64,000 nt of DNA, from contig NZ_HG315685.1 in the NCBI RefSeq assembly GCF_000455365.1, forward strand, positions 991,853 to 1,055,852, read 5' to 3'. Position 1 is the stretch's first letter. Each line of letters begins with the position of its first letter. The DNA comes from Halopiger djelfimassiliensis (GTDB lineage: Archaea > Halobacteriota > Halobacteria > Halobacteriales > Natrialbaceae). This document shows, piece by piece, positions 17,800 through 25,663 of the stretch. Under the pieces are notes generated by a model. The model had not been told where the DNA came from and did no database searches. It was given only the letters and a program-made list of their open reading frames with translations. A program made the position numbers and the translations under genes.

Positions 17800-17801
17800 C
17801 T

Positions 17802-18029
17802 ATGACGGACGACGGTTCGACGCGGCTTGCCGGCCGGATCGCAACCGGCGCGAGCGCCGCCGTTCGCCTCGCGGTCGACCTCGTCGTTATCACGCTCTGG
17901 ACGGCGTTTCTGACGCTGCTGTTTCTCGAGACCGCGTGGCCGCGTTGGGGGTTTTACGCCCTGCTCGTCGGTGGCGTGGCGATCTACGTGACGGTGACGG
18001 CAGCGTGGATCCGGGTGGACGATGCGTAA
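17802..18029 (+). CDS. Small membrane protein with two transmembrane segments
   Basis: A 75-residue protein with hydrophobic stretches at about 24-44 and 49-68 (LAVDLVVITLWTAFLTLLFL, WGFYALLVGGVAIYVTVTAAW). It starts 2 bp after the protease-like gene and is probably co-transcribed with it. Function unknown. Confidence 0.6.
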   Translation: MTDDGSTRLAGRIATGASAAVRLAVDLVVITLWTAFLTLLFLETAWPRWGFYALLVGGVAIYVTVTAAWIRVDDA

Positions 18030-18078
18030 CAGTTGTTGCAAACACGGTTTAGTCACTCAGTAAATAATAGAAAATAAT

Positions 18079-18297
18079 TCAGAGTGATTCTCTCAATTCA
18101 TTTTCTACAAAATTCAGAATCGTACTTTTCCCAGACCCCCACGGTCCGTACACGCCGATAGTATATCCATCGGATGAGGTTCTAGATGTGATTGTCTTTG
18201 CTAACTATTCAGCGAAAAAGGAGTAACCCAATCGGTCGTTTTCTCTTGATTCCAGAGGCTGGTCTTCCCGCCACTCTAACCGGCTCTCATTCAACAT
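18079..18297 (-). pseudogene. KAP-family P-loop NTPase, N-terminal fragment with amber stop
   Basis: Seventy-two codons on the minus strand. The opening MLNESRLEWREDQPLES is followed by an in-frame TAG (18205-18207). The same frame then continues with TIGVYGPWGSGKSTILNFVENEL, the Walker A region typical of KAP NTPases, and stops at 18079. The remaining several hundred residues of the ATPase are absent. KAP NTPases are common in defence and plasmid-exclusion settings, so this is a relic of an earlier accessory gene. Confidence 0.75.
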
Positions 18298-18487
18298 AGT
18301 ATCAGAATTCATCCGGCCGCCCCTTAGTAGTAATCAGTACCACAAATCGCGCAAGTGAGAGTGCTGCCGTTCCAGTAGATGGCTGGGTAGACCGCTTACG
18401 GAGGTTCAAGCCCTCATAGGGCGAGTCGTCAAGTTCCGTTTGATTCTCGTCGGATTCGCCTTGTTGTCAATTCGATTTCTTCAGTCG

Positions 18488-18718
18488 CTATTCGTTTTCC
18501 TTGCAGACGACGTTGCGGAGTTCACCAAGGAGCTCGGGATGATTTTCTTCAAGGAGGCGAACGTCCTCAGTCAGTTCCTCATTGATCTTCCGACGGATGC
18601 GGGAGACCGCCTGATAGTAGCGGTCTGATTTCTTGTCGGAGTCTAACAACTCACGCTCGGTGTCTGTGAGCATCGCTCTTCGTCTCGCCATTTCTTGGTT
18701 GTCTGGTTCCAGCCCCAT
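18488..18718 (-). CDS. Small charged protein, possible DNA-binding regulator
   Basis: A 76-residue, highly charged, helical protein (MARRRAMLTDTERELLD, YYQAVSRIRRKINEEL, HPELLGELRNVVC). Short proteins of this pattern are frequent on haloarchaeal plasmids and islands, without assigned function. It is divergent from the five-gene operon, and three iteron-like repeats lie between the two. This makes it a candidate for the regulator that binds them; that is an inference from position. The ATG at 18718 or an internal ATG at 18691 could be used. Confidence 0.6.
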   Translation of the reverse strand: MGLEPDNQEMARRRAMLTDTERELLDSDKKSDRYYQAVSRIRRKINEELTEDVRLLEENHPELLGELRNVVCKENE

Positions 18719-18753
18719 TCCAATATATGGTAGTGTTCCCGCATTTATAAGGA

Positions 18754-18819
18754 TCCCACATTAGGCAACCATCCCATATTTGACAAAGTATTAAGTTGGT
18801 GCACTCCCATATTTGGCAA
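18754..18819. repeat. Three iteron-like repeats TCCCAYATTNGRCAA
   Basis: Three direct copies at 18754-18768, 18772-18786 and 18805-18819, with start-to-start spacing of 18 and 33 bp. They lie between the divergent small gene (start 18718) and the operon starting near 18904. They may be operator sites or remains of a plasmid-type replication/partition site. Confidence 0.6.
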
Positions 18820-18903
18820 TGAGAAGCGCGGGACACCGGTCAGAAGTTGGCCGAGGCGTGTTTGGACCACGCCCGACCGTGCTTCGCTGGAGATCAACGA
18901 AGC

Positions 18904-19119
18904 ATGTCAATGAAAACATCCGCCGGGCTTCAGAGTTCCGGCATGACGAACGAATCGGCCGGCGAACCGACTATCGAAGGTCCGATCCCCGAATTCAACA
19001 AGTACGGGAACCCGACAGGATACGACTACTTTCGGTGCACTGGCTGTGTCATCGAAGCGATGCGCCGTCGTGATCTCTGCGATGGCGGCTGCCACTGCGG
19101 CAAGGAGGGATCAGCGTGA
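18904..19119 (+). CDS. Small zinc-ribbon-like protein, first gene of the island operon
   Basis: A 71-residue protein whose C-terminus has a Cys cluster (FRCTGCVIEA...LCDGGCHCG) suited to bind zinc. The N-terminal part is Gly- and Pro-rich with GPIPEFNKYGNPTGYDY. Several starts are possible (18847, 18904, 18943); I prefer 18904. Its stop overlaps the GTG of the next gene by GTGA. No function is known. Confidence 0.55.
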   Translation: MSMKTSAGLQSSGMTNESAGEPTIEGPIPEFNKYGNPTGYDYFRCTGCVIEAMRRRDLCDGGCHCGKEGSA

Positions 19120-19426
19120 CGCTCCCAGAACCCTCCGACGTGATCGCGCCGCGGGACGATCTCCCCTATGACACCGCCGACTTCCTCGGCGAGATGTTCG
19201 CTAACGCATACCCTGACGGCGTCGTCCTAGCCTATCATGGGCTAAAACTGTACAGTCGGTGCCAGCACGAGAATGGCGTCCGCGTCTACGACGTCTACAC
19301 CGAGGACGAGACCTACATCGAGACGCTGAACCTCGAAGCGTTCCAGACGGCCACCGAGCTACAGGACACGACGAGATCGTCGCCTACGATCCAGCTGACC
19401 GCGAGGAGTGGGTGAGAAGCCGATGA
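19116..19426 (+). pseudogene. Conserved small protein, frameshifted near its 3' end
   Basis: A GTG start at 19116 overlaps the upstream stop. About 83 residues read well (APRDDLPYDTADFLGEMFANAYPDG, YHGLKLYSRC, RVYDVYTEDETYIETLN). Around 19358-19364 the frame breaks: the original frame runs on to a non-homologous tail and stops at 19415. A shift of one base gives EIVAYDPADREEWVRSR and a TGA at 19424-19426 that overlaps the next gene's ATG, as elsewhere in this operon. A one-base loss is the simplest reading; a sequencing error is possible. Function unknown. Confidence 0.55.
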
Positions 19427-20082
19427 GCAGCACACCGCTCCCCGCGACGACTTCCCGAGATCGAACACTAGAGCCCACGCCGGTCGGTGTGGACGTCGGA
19501 GTGAAGAACCTCATTGCAGCAGCTCCGGGGAATGGCGACGTGGAGGCGGCGTTGGCCATCGAGGGCAGTCACATCCGAAAGCGCCACGAGGTGCTCGTCA
19601 AGGCGATGCAGACGCTCCAGGGCGCGAAGTTCGACACCACCAATGGGCAGACTCAGCTGTTCGCGGCACTCTGGAACCAGATCCGCCCACAGGTCTACGA
19701 TGCTGCTGTCTGCGTCGTTCGCTAGGCCCAGGAGTTCCCCGCGCCGGCGCTCGTGCTCGAGGACTTGTCGTTCTGCGAGGCGACACTGTGGGAACGCCGG
19801 ACGGTTGACGACACCGGGACGTGGTTGCTCCCGGCTCTCCAGCATGCGATTGCGGTGAAAGCGCAGGAGGCCGACATCCCCGTGACATACGTCAATCCGA
19901 AGTACACGACCCAGCAATGTCACGTCTGTGGCGAGCTCGGTCGCCTCGAGAACGACACGCTAGAGTGTACCACTGAAAACTGCTCCGTCGGCACTGTGTG
20001 CCGCGATCGAAGTGCGGCTGTGAATATTGCCCAGCGAGTCGATCTCGGAGAGATAATTGAGGTGATCGGTCATCATGATTGA
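19423..20082 (+). pseudogene. RuvC/TnpB-like nuclease lacking the N-terminal half, amber-interrupted
   Basis: A 219-codon gene in one frame, with a TAG at codon 101 (19723-19725). It has the three RuvC acids of TnpB-like nucleases: Asp24 in VGVDVGVKNLI, Glu113 in LVLEDLSF, and Asp195 in CRDRSAAVNIA. The zinc ribbon (CHVC...CTTENC) lies before the last. The N-terminal domains of normal TnpB are absent, and no element ends flank it. It overlaps its neighbours (ATGA at 19423; its end overlaps the next start by 8 bp). The stop replaces what is probably a Tyr codon, a single-base change. In this state the nuclease is likely inactive. Confidence 0.75.
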
Positions 20083-20578
20083 GTTCACGCGCAATGGCGT
20101 CGAGAGCGCCGTGAGGGAACTCCTGACCGAAGACGATCCAGAGACGATGCATCGGGCGTGGCTGGACAGCAACGTCGTTTCGGCGTTCACGGAGAGCGTC
20201 TACTACCCCTACACGAGCCTGAAGTACCACACACTGCTCGTGGCGGCGCTGCTGGACAACTACCGCGACGGCCACGAGTTCGCCGACCTCCGGCTGGTCG
20301 TCGACGACGCCGACGAGATAGTCCCTCATCGGACGGTCTACGCGGGCGAGGAGTTCGCCCTGCGGATCGATGTCGACGCTCGAGGTCTGCCGTCGGCCCG
20401 ACTCGGGAGCCGTCCGTGGCGGTCGTGGGCGTCGGCGTGGAACCGCCTGGAAGCACACCCGCTGGAGACGGCACACGACAAGTACGACATGGTGCTCGAT
20501 GCAAACCTCCGGCGGATCGGTGCGTGGTCGACCGCCCTCCAGTACATCGAGGACTTCCGGGAGGTGTTCGACGAGTGA
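20075..20578 (+). CDS. Conserved protein of RAMP-associated operon, function unknown
   Basis: A 167-residue soluble, mostly helical protein with FTESVYYPYTSLKYHTLLVAALLDNYRDGHEF in the first third and RRIGAWSTALQYIEDFREVF at the end. No catalytic motif is recognised. The start overlaps the nuclease stop (ATGATTGA), and its own stop overlaps the GTG of the next gene. The position beside a RAMP-like gene suggests it is the uncharacterised conserved component of an HRAMP-like system. That is a guess from context and needs profile comparison. Confidence 0.6.
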   Translation: MIEFTRNGVESAVRELLTEDDPETMHRAWLDSNVVSAFTESVYYPYTSLKYHTLLVAALLDNYRDGHEFADLRLVVDDADEIVPHRTVYAGEEFALRIDVDARGLPSARLGSRPWRSWASAWNRLEAHPLETAHDKYDMVLDANLRRIGAWSTALQYIEDFREVFDE

Positions 20579-21507
20579 CGCGCATCCAGCAGGTTCACTG
20601 GGAGCTGGTGATGGACTACATCGGCCACTCCTACTACGTCTCGGGGAACGCCATCCTCCACGCCCTCGGCCAGCACGTCTCGCACGACGTCCACCAGCAC
20701 CTCCACGCCAGCCACGGGATGTTCGCCCCCGGCCAGTTCGGGACGTTCCCCGAAGAGCACTCCCAGAGCGGCATTCGACCGTACCTCGGGAGCGGCCTGC
20801 CGGACGTCGAGAGCTACGACGACCTGTTCCTGATGCGGCAGGCGTCACACTCGTGGCTCCTCGATTCCCGGCCGCGAGATGCGCTGAACACGCACGACAT
20901 CCGCGTCCAGAGCGGCCACCCGGCGCTGTCCCACGAAACCATCATGGGGAAGCCCGACGACGCACGGAAGCAACAGCAGACGACGAAGTGGTACATCAAC
21001 GCCTACCTACACGCCGACCGGGGCAACGTCCTTCCACTCGACGAGAGTGCCCTGGATGGCCACCAGTTCGGCGGGAAGCGAAACTACGGCTACGGCATCA
21101 CGCGGCTGAAAGACACACAGGTCGTAGACCTGGAGGCGTTGGACTATTCGCGTCTCGAAGAGGGTGAAGCGTTCATCCTCGAACTCGTGACGCCGTTCGT
21201 GCTGGAATCGGAGTACCCGAACGCCCACGATCAGGGCGTTCCGTGGTGGTGGAAGGAGGACCGCCGTAATCTCCGTGAACGCGCGGAGAAAGTGCTGGAG
21301 CAACGCGAGGTGTACAAGCTCCAGACGGTGGACCACGGGCAGGTGGTCGCTTACGAGGGCGACCGCCCGATGGAGACGGCGAAGAGCGGCATCCTCCGGG
21401 TTGGCAGTCACTCGAAGTACGGCTTCGGTGAGCTGCGAGTGAAGCCCGTCGAACCCTGGTCGGACCAGTGTCAGAACTCAGAGGAAAAGACGAAGGTCAC
21501 CGGGTGA
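20575..21507 (+). CDS. RAMP-like (Cas5/Cas7-type) protein
   Basis: A 310-residue protein starting at the GTG at 20575 that overlaps the previous stop. Two glycine-rich loops resemble those of Cas RAMP proteins: FGGKRNYGYG (residues 165-174) and VGSHSKYGFGELRV (276-289). This suggests two ferredoxin-like RNA-binding domains. The N-terminal part has many His residues (HDVHQHLHASHG). No CRISPR array is found within the window, and no Cas3, Cas8 or Cas10 gene is nearby. It is the last gene of a tightly overlapping operon with a RuvC-like nuclease. Alternative: an unrelated Gly-rich-loop protein. Confidence 0.6.
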   Translation: MTRIQQVHWELVMDYIGHSYYVSGNAILHALGQHVSHDVHQHLHASHGMFAPGQFGTFPEEHSQSGIRPYLGSGLPDVESYDDLFLMRQASHSWLLDSRPRDALNTHDIRVQSGHPALSHETIMGKPDDARKQQQTTKWYINAYLHADRGNVLPLDESALDGHQFGGKRNYGYGITRLKDTQVVDLEALDYSRLEEGEAFILELVTPFVLESEYPNAHDQGVPWWWKEDRRNLRERAEKVLEQREVYKLQTVDHGQVVAYEGDRPMETAKSGILRVGSHSKYGFGELRVKPVEPWSDQCQNSEEKTKVTG

Positions 21508-21610
21508 GATAACTCATGCGAGACGGAGGAATCGGCACGAAAAAATCACACCGCAGACTGAATAAAGAAATCGTATTTGTAACAACTGGTAAGAAACGCC
21601 GGTGGTGACG

Positions 21611-22483
21611 CTAGTCGAGTCGGTCCTCGAGTCGGTCGATCAGCTCCGCGTTGCCGACGTGAACCGGCGTCCGGTCGTGTAACTCGTCGGGCTCGAGTGC
21701 GAGCAGCGATTCCTTGCCGTCCGAGGAACGACCGCCGGCCCGCTCGACGATGTAGCCGATGGGATTGCCCTCGAACTGCAGGCGGAGTTTCCCCTCCGGT
21801 CGGGATGCCAGCCCGGGGTAGCCGAAGATCCCGCCGTAGGTGAGCACCTGATTGACGTCGGCGATCATCGCGCCGCCGTAGCGCAGTTTGAGCTCCCGCT
21901 CGATCTCGCGGGCGTAGGCCTCGAAATCGTCCGGCCAATCGGGGACGCGGCCGCCGAACCCGTAGACGACCGGATCGTCGGGGAGCGTGAGGTCCCGTTC
22001 GACGACCCGCCGCTCACCGCCGCTCATCTCGTACTCGGAGACGCCCGTTTCGGTCGCAAGGACCATCGTCGTGATCGGCCCGTAGAGGACGTAGCCCGCG
22101 GCGATCAGCGTCTCACCGCGAGCGGGCAACGCGGCGTCGTAGACGCCGAAGATCGTCCCCATCGCGTTGTTCGATTTGAGGTTCGACGAACCATCGAGCG
22201 GGTCGACGGCGACCGCGTAGGTGTCCGGTTCCGTTTCCGGATCACCGCCACAGTCGATGACGTCGGCTCGCTCCTCGCTTCCGTATTCGCCGACGCCGTC
22301 GATGTCGGCGAGCCGGTCCGCGAGCAACTCGTCGGCCCAGACGTCGGCTTCGGCCTGGGTCTCGCCGCTCGGGTTCTCCTCGTCAGCCGTTCCGCGGCGG
22401 CCGATCAGTCCCTGCCGGATCTCGGTGGCCGACCGGCTGATCGTCGCGACGACCGCCTCGACGACTGGGTCGGATACCGTCAT
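21611..22483 (-). CDS. fbp: Class 1-type fructose-1,6-bisphosphatase
   Basis: A 290-residue enzyme that removes the 1-phosphate of fructose 1,6-bisphosphate in gluconeogenesis. The metal-binding motif of the FBPase/IMPase fold is clear: VDPLDGSSNLKSN. Other marks are YGSEERADV early, LRYGGAMIADVNQVLTYGGIFGYP, and KLRLQFEGNPIGYIVERAGG. The length is close to the class 1 norm but short at the N-terminus, so fewer allosteric sites are expected. It starts 2 bp after the aldolase stop, forming an fba-fbp operon. Confidence 0.93.
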   Translation of the reverse strand: MTVSDPVVEAVVATISRSATEIRQGLIGRRGTADEENPSGETQAEADVWADELLADRLADIDGVGEYGSEERADVIDCGGDPETEPDTYAVAVDPLDGSSNLKSNNAMGTIFGVYDAALPARGETLIAAGYVLYGPITTMVLATETGVSEYEMSGGERRVVERDLTLPDDPVVYGFGGRVPDWPDDFEAYAREIERELKLRYGGAMIADVNQVLTYGGIFGYPGLASRPEGKLRLQFEGNPIGYIVERAGGRSSDGKESLLALEPDELHDRTPVHVGNAELIDRLEDRLD

Positions 22484-22485
22484 TC

Positions 22486-23280
22486 CTACTCCGTGGCCTC
22501 GAGCGCGGCGTCGGCGGTTTCTTCCTCGTAGATGACCTTCTCGAGGGCGTCGAGGATCCGGGTGGGGTTCTCGCGCTGCCAGACGTTGCGGCCGACAGCC
22601 AGCCCCGAGCAGCCGGCGTTGACGGCGGCTTCGACGGTCGAGAGGAAATCGTAGTCGGAGGTCTTCGAGCCACCGCTCATGACGACCTTCATGTCACCCG
22701 CGGCCTTGCAGGCGTGTTCCATCGCCTCCGGGCTGCCGGGGTATTTGACCTTCGCAATGTCGGCACCGAGTTCGAGGGCGATACGGGAGGCATACGAGAT
22801 AACGCCCGGCTTGGTGTCGTTTTTCAGCCCCTGGCCGCGCGGGTACGACCACATGACGACCGGCAGGTCGTGATCGCGGGCGGCCTCCTGGACATCGCGG
22901 AACTCCTCTGCCATCTCGACTTCGTGGTTCGATCCCCCATAAAGGGTAAACCCGACGGCGTCCGCGCCGATTTCGGCGGCGTAGTCGACCGACCAGTTGA
23001 CCGCCGAATCGTACTCGCCCATCCAGAGGTTCGAGGTGCCGTTTACCTTCGCCAGCAGGTTGACGTCGTCCTCGTAGCTGGGATAGTATCCCTCCGCGAC
23101 GCCCTTCTGGACGGCCATCGCCGTGACGGCATCGTGGGTCGCCGTCTCGAAGACCGTCGACGGATCGAGTTTCTCCGGAACGTCCTCGAAGTCGACGGGG
23201 CCGTGCTCGAGCCCGTGGTCCATCGCGAGAATCAGTGACTTGCCGTCGCGAACGATCGGGGAATCGTCGATCGGAATCAT
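22486..23280 (-). CDS. fba: Class I (DhnA-type) fructose-bisphosphate aldolase
   Basis: A 264-residue archaeal class I aldolase. It condenses or splits fructose 1,6-bisphosphate with a Schiff-base Lys, which lies in ADIAKVKYPGSPEAM. The opening LILAMDHGLEHGP and the phosphate-binding end VMSGGSKTSDYDF and GLAVGRNVWQ are typical of the DhnA family. It is the first gene of the operon with fbp, and together they serve gluconeogenesis. The start ATG at 23280 is preceded by an AT-rich promoter region around 23300-23345. Confidence 0.94.
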   Translation of the reverse strand: MIPIDDSPIVRDGKSLILAMDHGLEHGPVDFEDVPEKLDPSTVFETATHDAVTAMAVQKGVAEGYYPSYEDDVNLLAKVNGTSNLWMGEYDSAVNWSVDYAAEIGADAVGFTLYGGSNHEVEMAEEFRDVQEAARDHDLPVVMWSYPRGQGLKNDTKPGVISYASRIALELGADIAKVKYPGSPEAMEHACKAAGDMKVVMSGGSKTSDYDFLSTVEAAVNAGCSGLAVGRNVWQRENPTRILDALEKVIYEEETADAALEATE

Positions 23281-23465
23281 CTGTTAGAGGATCCAACAGG
23301 CCGCTATAAATCTCTGATGGTCCGGATTATTGAGATTACTAACTCGAGTAGTAACTGTGTTGGATTGGGCCAGTCGACCGTCGCCAAAGCGGCCGGGGCG
23401 ACCAGTGGGCGCTACAGCGATACCTGACGCCGCTCGTTATCGCTCGTCGGCCTCGAATACAGGTC

Positions 23466-24200
23466 CTATTCGACGAGTTCGCGGGCGTTGTGACGCCACG
23501 TCCGTACGTGGAGTACGTCCAACTCGAGCAGGGAGGCGACCTCGCTTGCGTTGATCGTCGCCAGTCGCTCCGCCGAGCGGATGCCGGCTTCGGCCAGCGT
23601 CTCGGCGTCGTCGGGGCCGACCCCGGCCACCGCCGTTACGGGCGTCGGCCGAGGCCACGGTCGTTCCGACGGTTCGTCGCGCCCGATCTCGGTCCGTCTC
23701 GAGTGCGTGTACTCGAACGCCTGCCAGTCCTCGTCGCCGCTGACGGCGATCCACTCGCGTTCGGCCTCGCCGAGTCCGCGTACCTCGGACGAGCGCCGAT
23801 CGAGGTCTCCGTCGGTCTCGAACGACCACGGCAACGAGAACCGTCTGCGAAGCGCAGCCGCGATCGGTTCGTCGACGCCCGTATCGAGTAACATCCGGTA
23901 GGAGTACTCCTTGCTCGAGATGGCGTCGGGCTCGATGTCGACCGCTTCCAGCGCGTCCCGCTCGTCGGGCCGGATGCGAGACTCCGTGTCCGGCTCGAGC
24001 ATCGCATCGGCGTCCGGCTCGAGCATCGCATCGGCGTCCGGCTCGACGTCGACCTCGACCTCGATTCCGATATCGACGGTACTGCCGGTGGCAGCTCCGC
24101 TCCCGTCGCTTTCGTCCCGGGTGTCCTCGTCGTCCCCCGTCGACTCCGTCCCCGTTTCGTTCGCTTCTCCCACGACCTGTTCCTTGCTCACGCGATTCAC
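23466..24200 (-). CDS. Acidic protein with C-terminal helix-hairpin-helix-like domain
   Basis: A 244-residue protein. The first 90 residues are acidic and low-complexity and contain a tandem octapeptide-like repeat (MLEPDADA twice, then MLEPDTES). The middle segment (SYRMLLDTGVDEPIAAALRRRFSLPW) and the end (VAGVGPDDAETLAEAGIRSAERLATI) look like helix-hairpin-helix units that bind DNA non-specifically. It starts with GTG at 24200, or another GTG three codons later. The function is unknown; a role in DNA handling is inferred from the fold. Confidence 0.6.
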   Translation of the reverse strand: MNRVSKEQVVGEANETGTESTGDDEDTRDESDGSGAATGSTVDIGIEVEVDVEPDADAMLEPDADAMLEPDTESRIRPDERDALEAVDIEPDAISSKEYSYRMLLDTGVDEPIAAALRRRFSLPWSFETDGDLDRRSSEVRGLGEAEREWIAVSGDEDWQAFEYTHSRRTEIGRDEPSERPWPRPTPVTAVAGVGPDDAETLAEAGIRSAERLATINASEVASLLELDVLHVRTWRHNARELVE

Positions 24201-24333
24201 CAGCTATCCGTAGCTCACACTGTCTAGCCTTGAAACTTGTCCTCACCCCCTCTACGTTGCGCCGGACGTGACGATCCGAATGGATGTCGATCGGAGTGAA
24301 AATTATTTGTGAGTGACTGATAACTATGACGTA

Positions 24334-25617
24334 ATGCGATCCGCTCGAATCGTCCTCGTCGTTTTCGCCCTCGTAGGGGGTATCGGTATCGGGTTCGGTG
24401 TCGCCGCCGGCGCACCCCCACCGACGCCGCTGTGCGGGATCTGTGACTCCGATATCCCCGGCACGACCGGAGCCGGAACCCTCGACATCCAGCTCGACTC
24501 GAGCGGCGATTCGCGGTGGACCGAGCGGGTCCCCGTCACCGAGTCCGCCGCCGATCGGTATCGCGAGTCCACCGGGACTCTCGAGCGAACCGTCGACAAC
24601 GGGTCGACCCGCTGGCACATCGCTGACGACGACCGAACCGACCGAACGGTCGCGCTCGAGGGCAAGGCTATCGTCGTGAGCTACACCGTCGAAGACGTCG
24701 CCCGGCCGGGCGTCGGCGACAGCTGGCTCGTCGATTACTTCGCTACCGGAACCTCGAAAACGCGGTATCAGCTCGCGGCCGAACGAGTGTCGATCCACGC
24801 CCCCGAGGACACCGTCGTCACGAACTCGCCACCCGGTGCGACCGTCGACGGCAACACCGCGACGTGGCAGTCACGCGCCGACGGCGCGTTCGAGAGCGAT
24901 TTCGACGATCAGACCTACATCACGTACGGGCCGGACGGACTCCCCGGTGTCGCAAGCAGCTACGCGACGATCGGACTCGAGATCGGTCCGACGGCGATCT
25001 CCGACGGTCTCGTCGGTGGGTTCGTTCCCGCGACGGCGCTCGTTCTCGCCGGGTTCGCGGTCGGCCGCGTTACGATCGGTCTCGACGCGTTCGACGCCGA
25101 AACGCTCGAGCGATTGCTGGTGAGTATCGGCGTCGTTGGCGCGCTCGGCATCGGCGTCGTCGGTGCGGCAACCGTCGGGATTCGGACGCCGGGTCCCAGC
25201 ACGCTTGCCATGCTCGGTGTGGGATACGCGATACTGGGGGCGGCGGCGACTCGACTCGGACCGCGGCTCGAGACTCGAGGACTGCTCGGACTCGCGGCGC
25301 TCGTGACGGTCCTCGTCGGCCTCTTCGCCCGGCTTTTGAGCGGGTCGCCGGTCTCGTTGCTCCCGCTTTTGTTCGGACTCGTCACGGCGCTCTTTCTGCC
25401 GATCGGGTACGCCTTCGAGCGCGGACGGCGACCGCTTGCGCTCATCGGCCTGACCGGCCTCGTACCGATGCTCATCGTCGCCGCGAACGCCCCGCTTTCC
25501 ACGTTGCAATCGTTCCTCGTGGTTGTGTTCATCCTGCTCCCGTGGGTCGTCGCCGTCGCCGTGTTCGGCTACCCCCTGGCGTTGCTAGGGCGAAAAATAG
25601 CCCGCTCACCGTCGTGA
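24334..25617 (+). CDS. Membrane protein with signal peptide and extracellular domain
   Basis: A 427-residue protein. The ATG at 24334 gives a clean signal sequence (MRSARIVLVVFALVGGIGIGFGVAAGA), with a CGIC pair just after it. An extracellular domain of about 200 residues follows, then seven or eight transmembrane segments (from about residue 228 to 420). The layout recalls haloarchaeal DUF5803-like and related membrane proteins, but I do not assign a family. No catalytic motif is seen. Confidence 0.6.
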   Translation: MRSARIVLVVFALVGGIGIGFGVAAGAPPPTPLCGICDSDIPGTTGAGTLDIQLDSSGDSRWTERVPVTESAADRYRESTGTLERTVDNGSTRWHIADDDRTDRTVALEGKAIVVSYTVEDVARPGVGDSWLVDYFATGTSKTRYQLAAERVSIHAPEDTVVTNSPPGATVDGNTATWQSRADGAFESDFDDQTYITYGPDGLPGVASSYATIGLEIGPTAISDGLVGGFVPATALVLAGFAVGRVTIGLDAFDAETLERLLVSIGVVGALGIGVVGAATVGIRTPGPSTLAMLGVGYAILGAAATRLGPRLETRGLLGLAALVTVLVGLFARLLSGSPVSLLPLLFGLVTALFLPIGYAFERGRRPLALIGLTGLVPMLIVAANAPLSTLQSFLVVVFILLPWVVAVAVFGYPLALLGRKIARSPS

Positions 25618-25663
25618 ACCGACGCCAAGAACCGATCCACTGCCTCGATCCCTCGTACCGAAC

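Noticed and set aside
18361-18440. A possible tRNA around the GGTTCAAGCCC-like segment
   Set aside because: The stems do not pair as a T-arm, and no acceptor stem is found.
18754-18819. Three short repeats considered as a CRISPR for the RAMP-like operon
   Set aside because: Only 15 bp long, with gaps of 3 and 18 bp between copies. These do not fit repeats and spacers.
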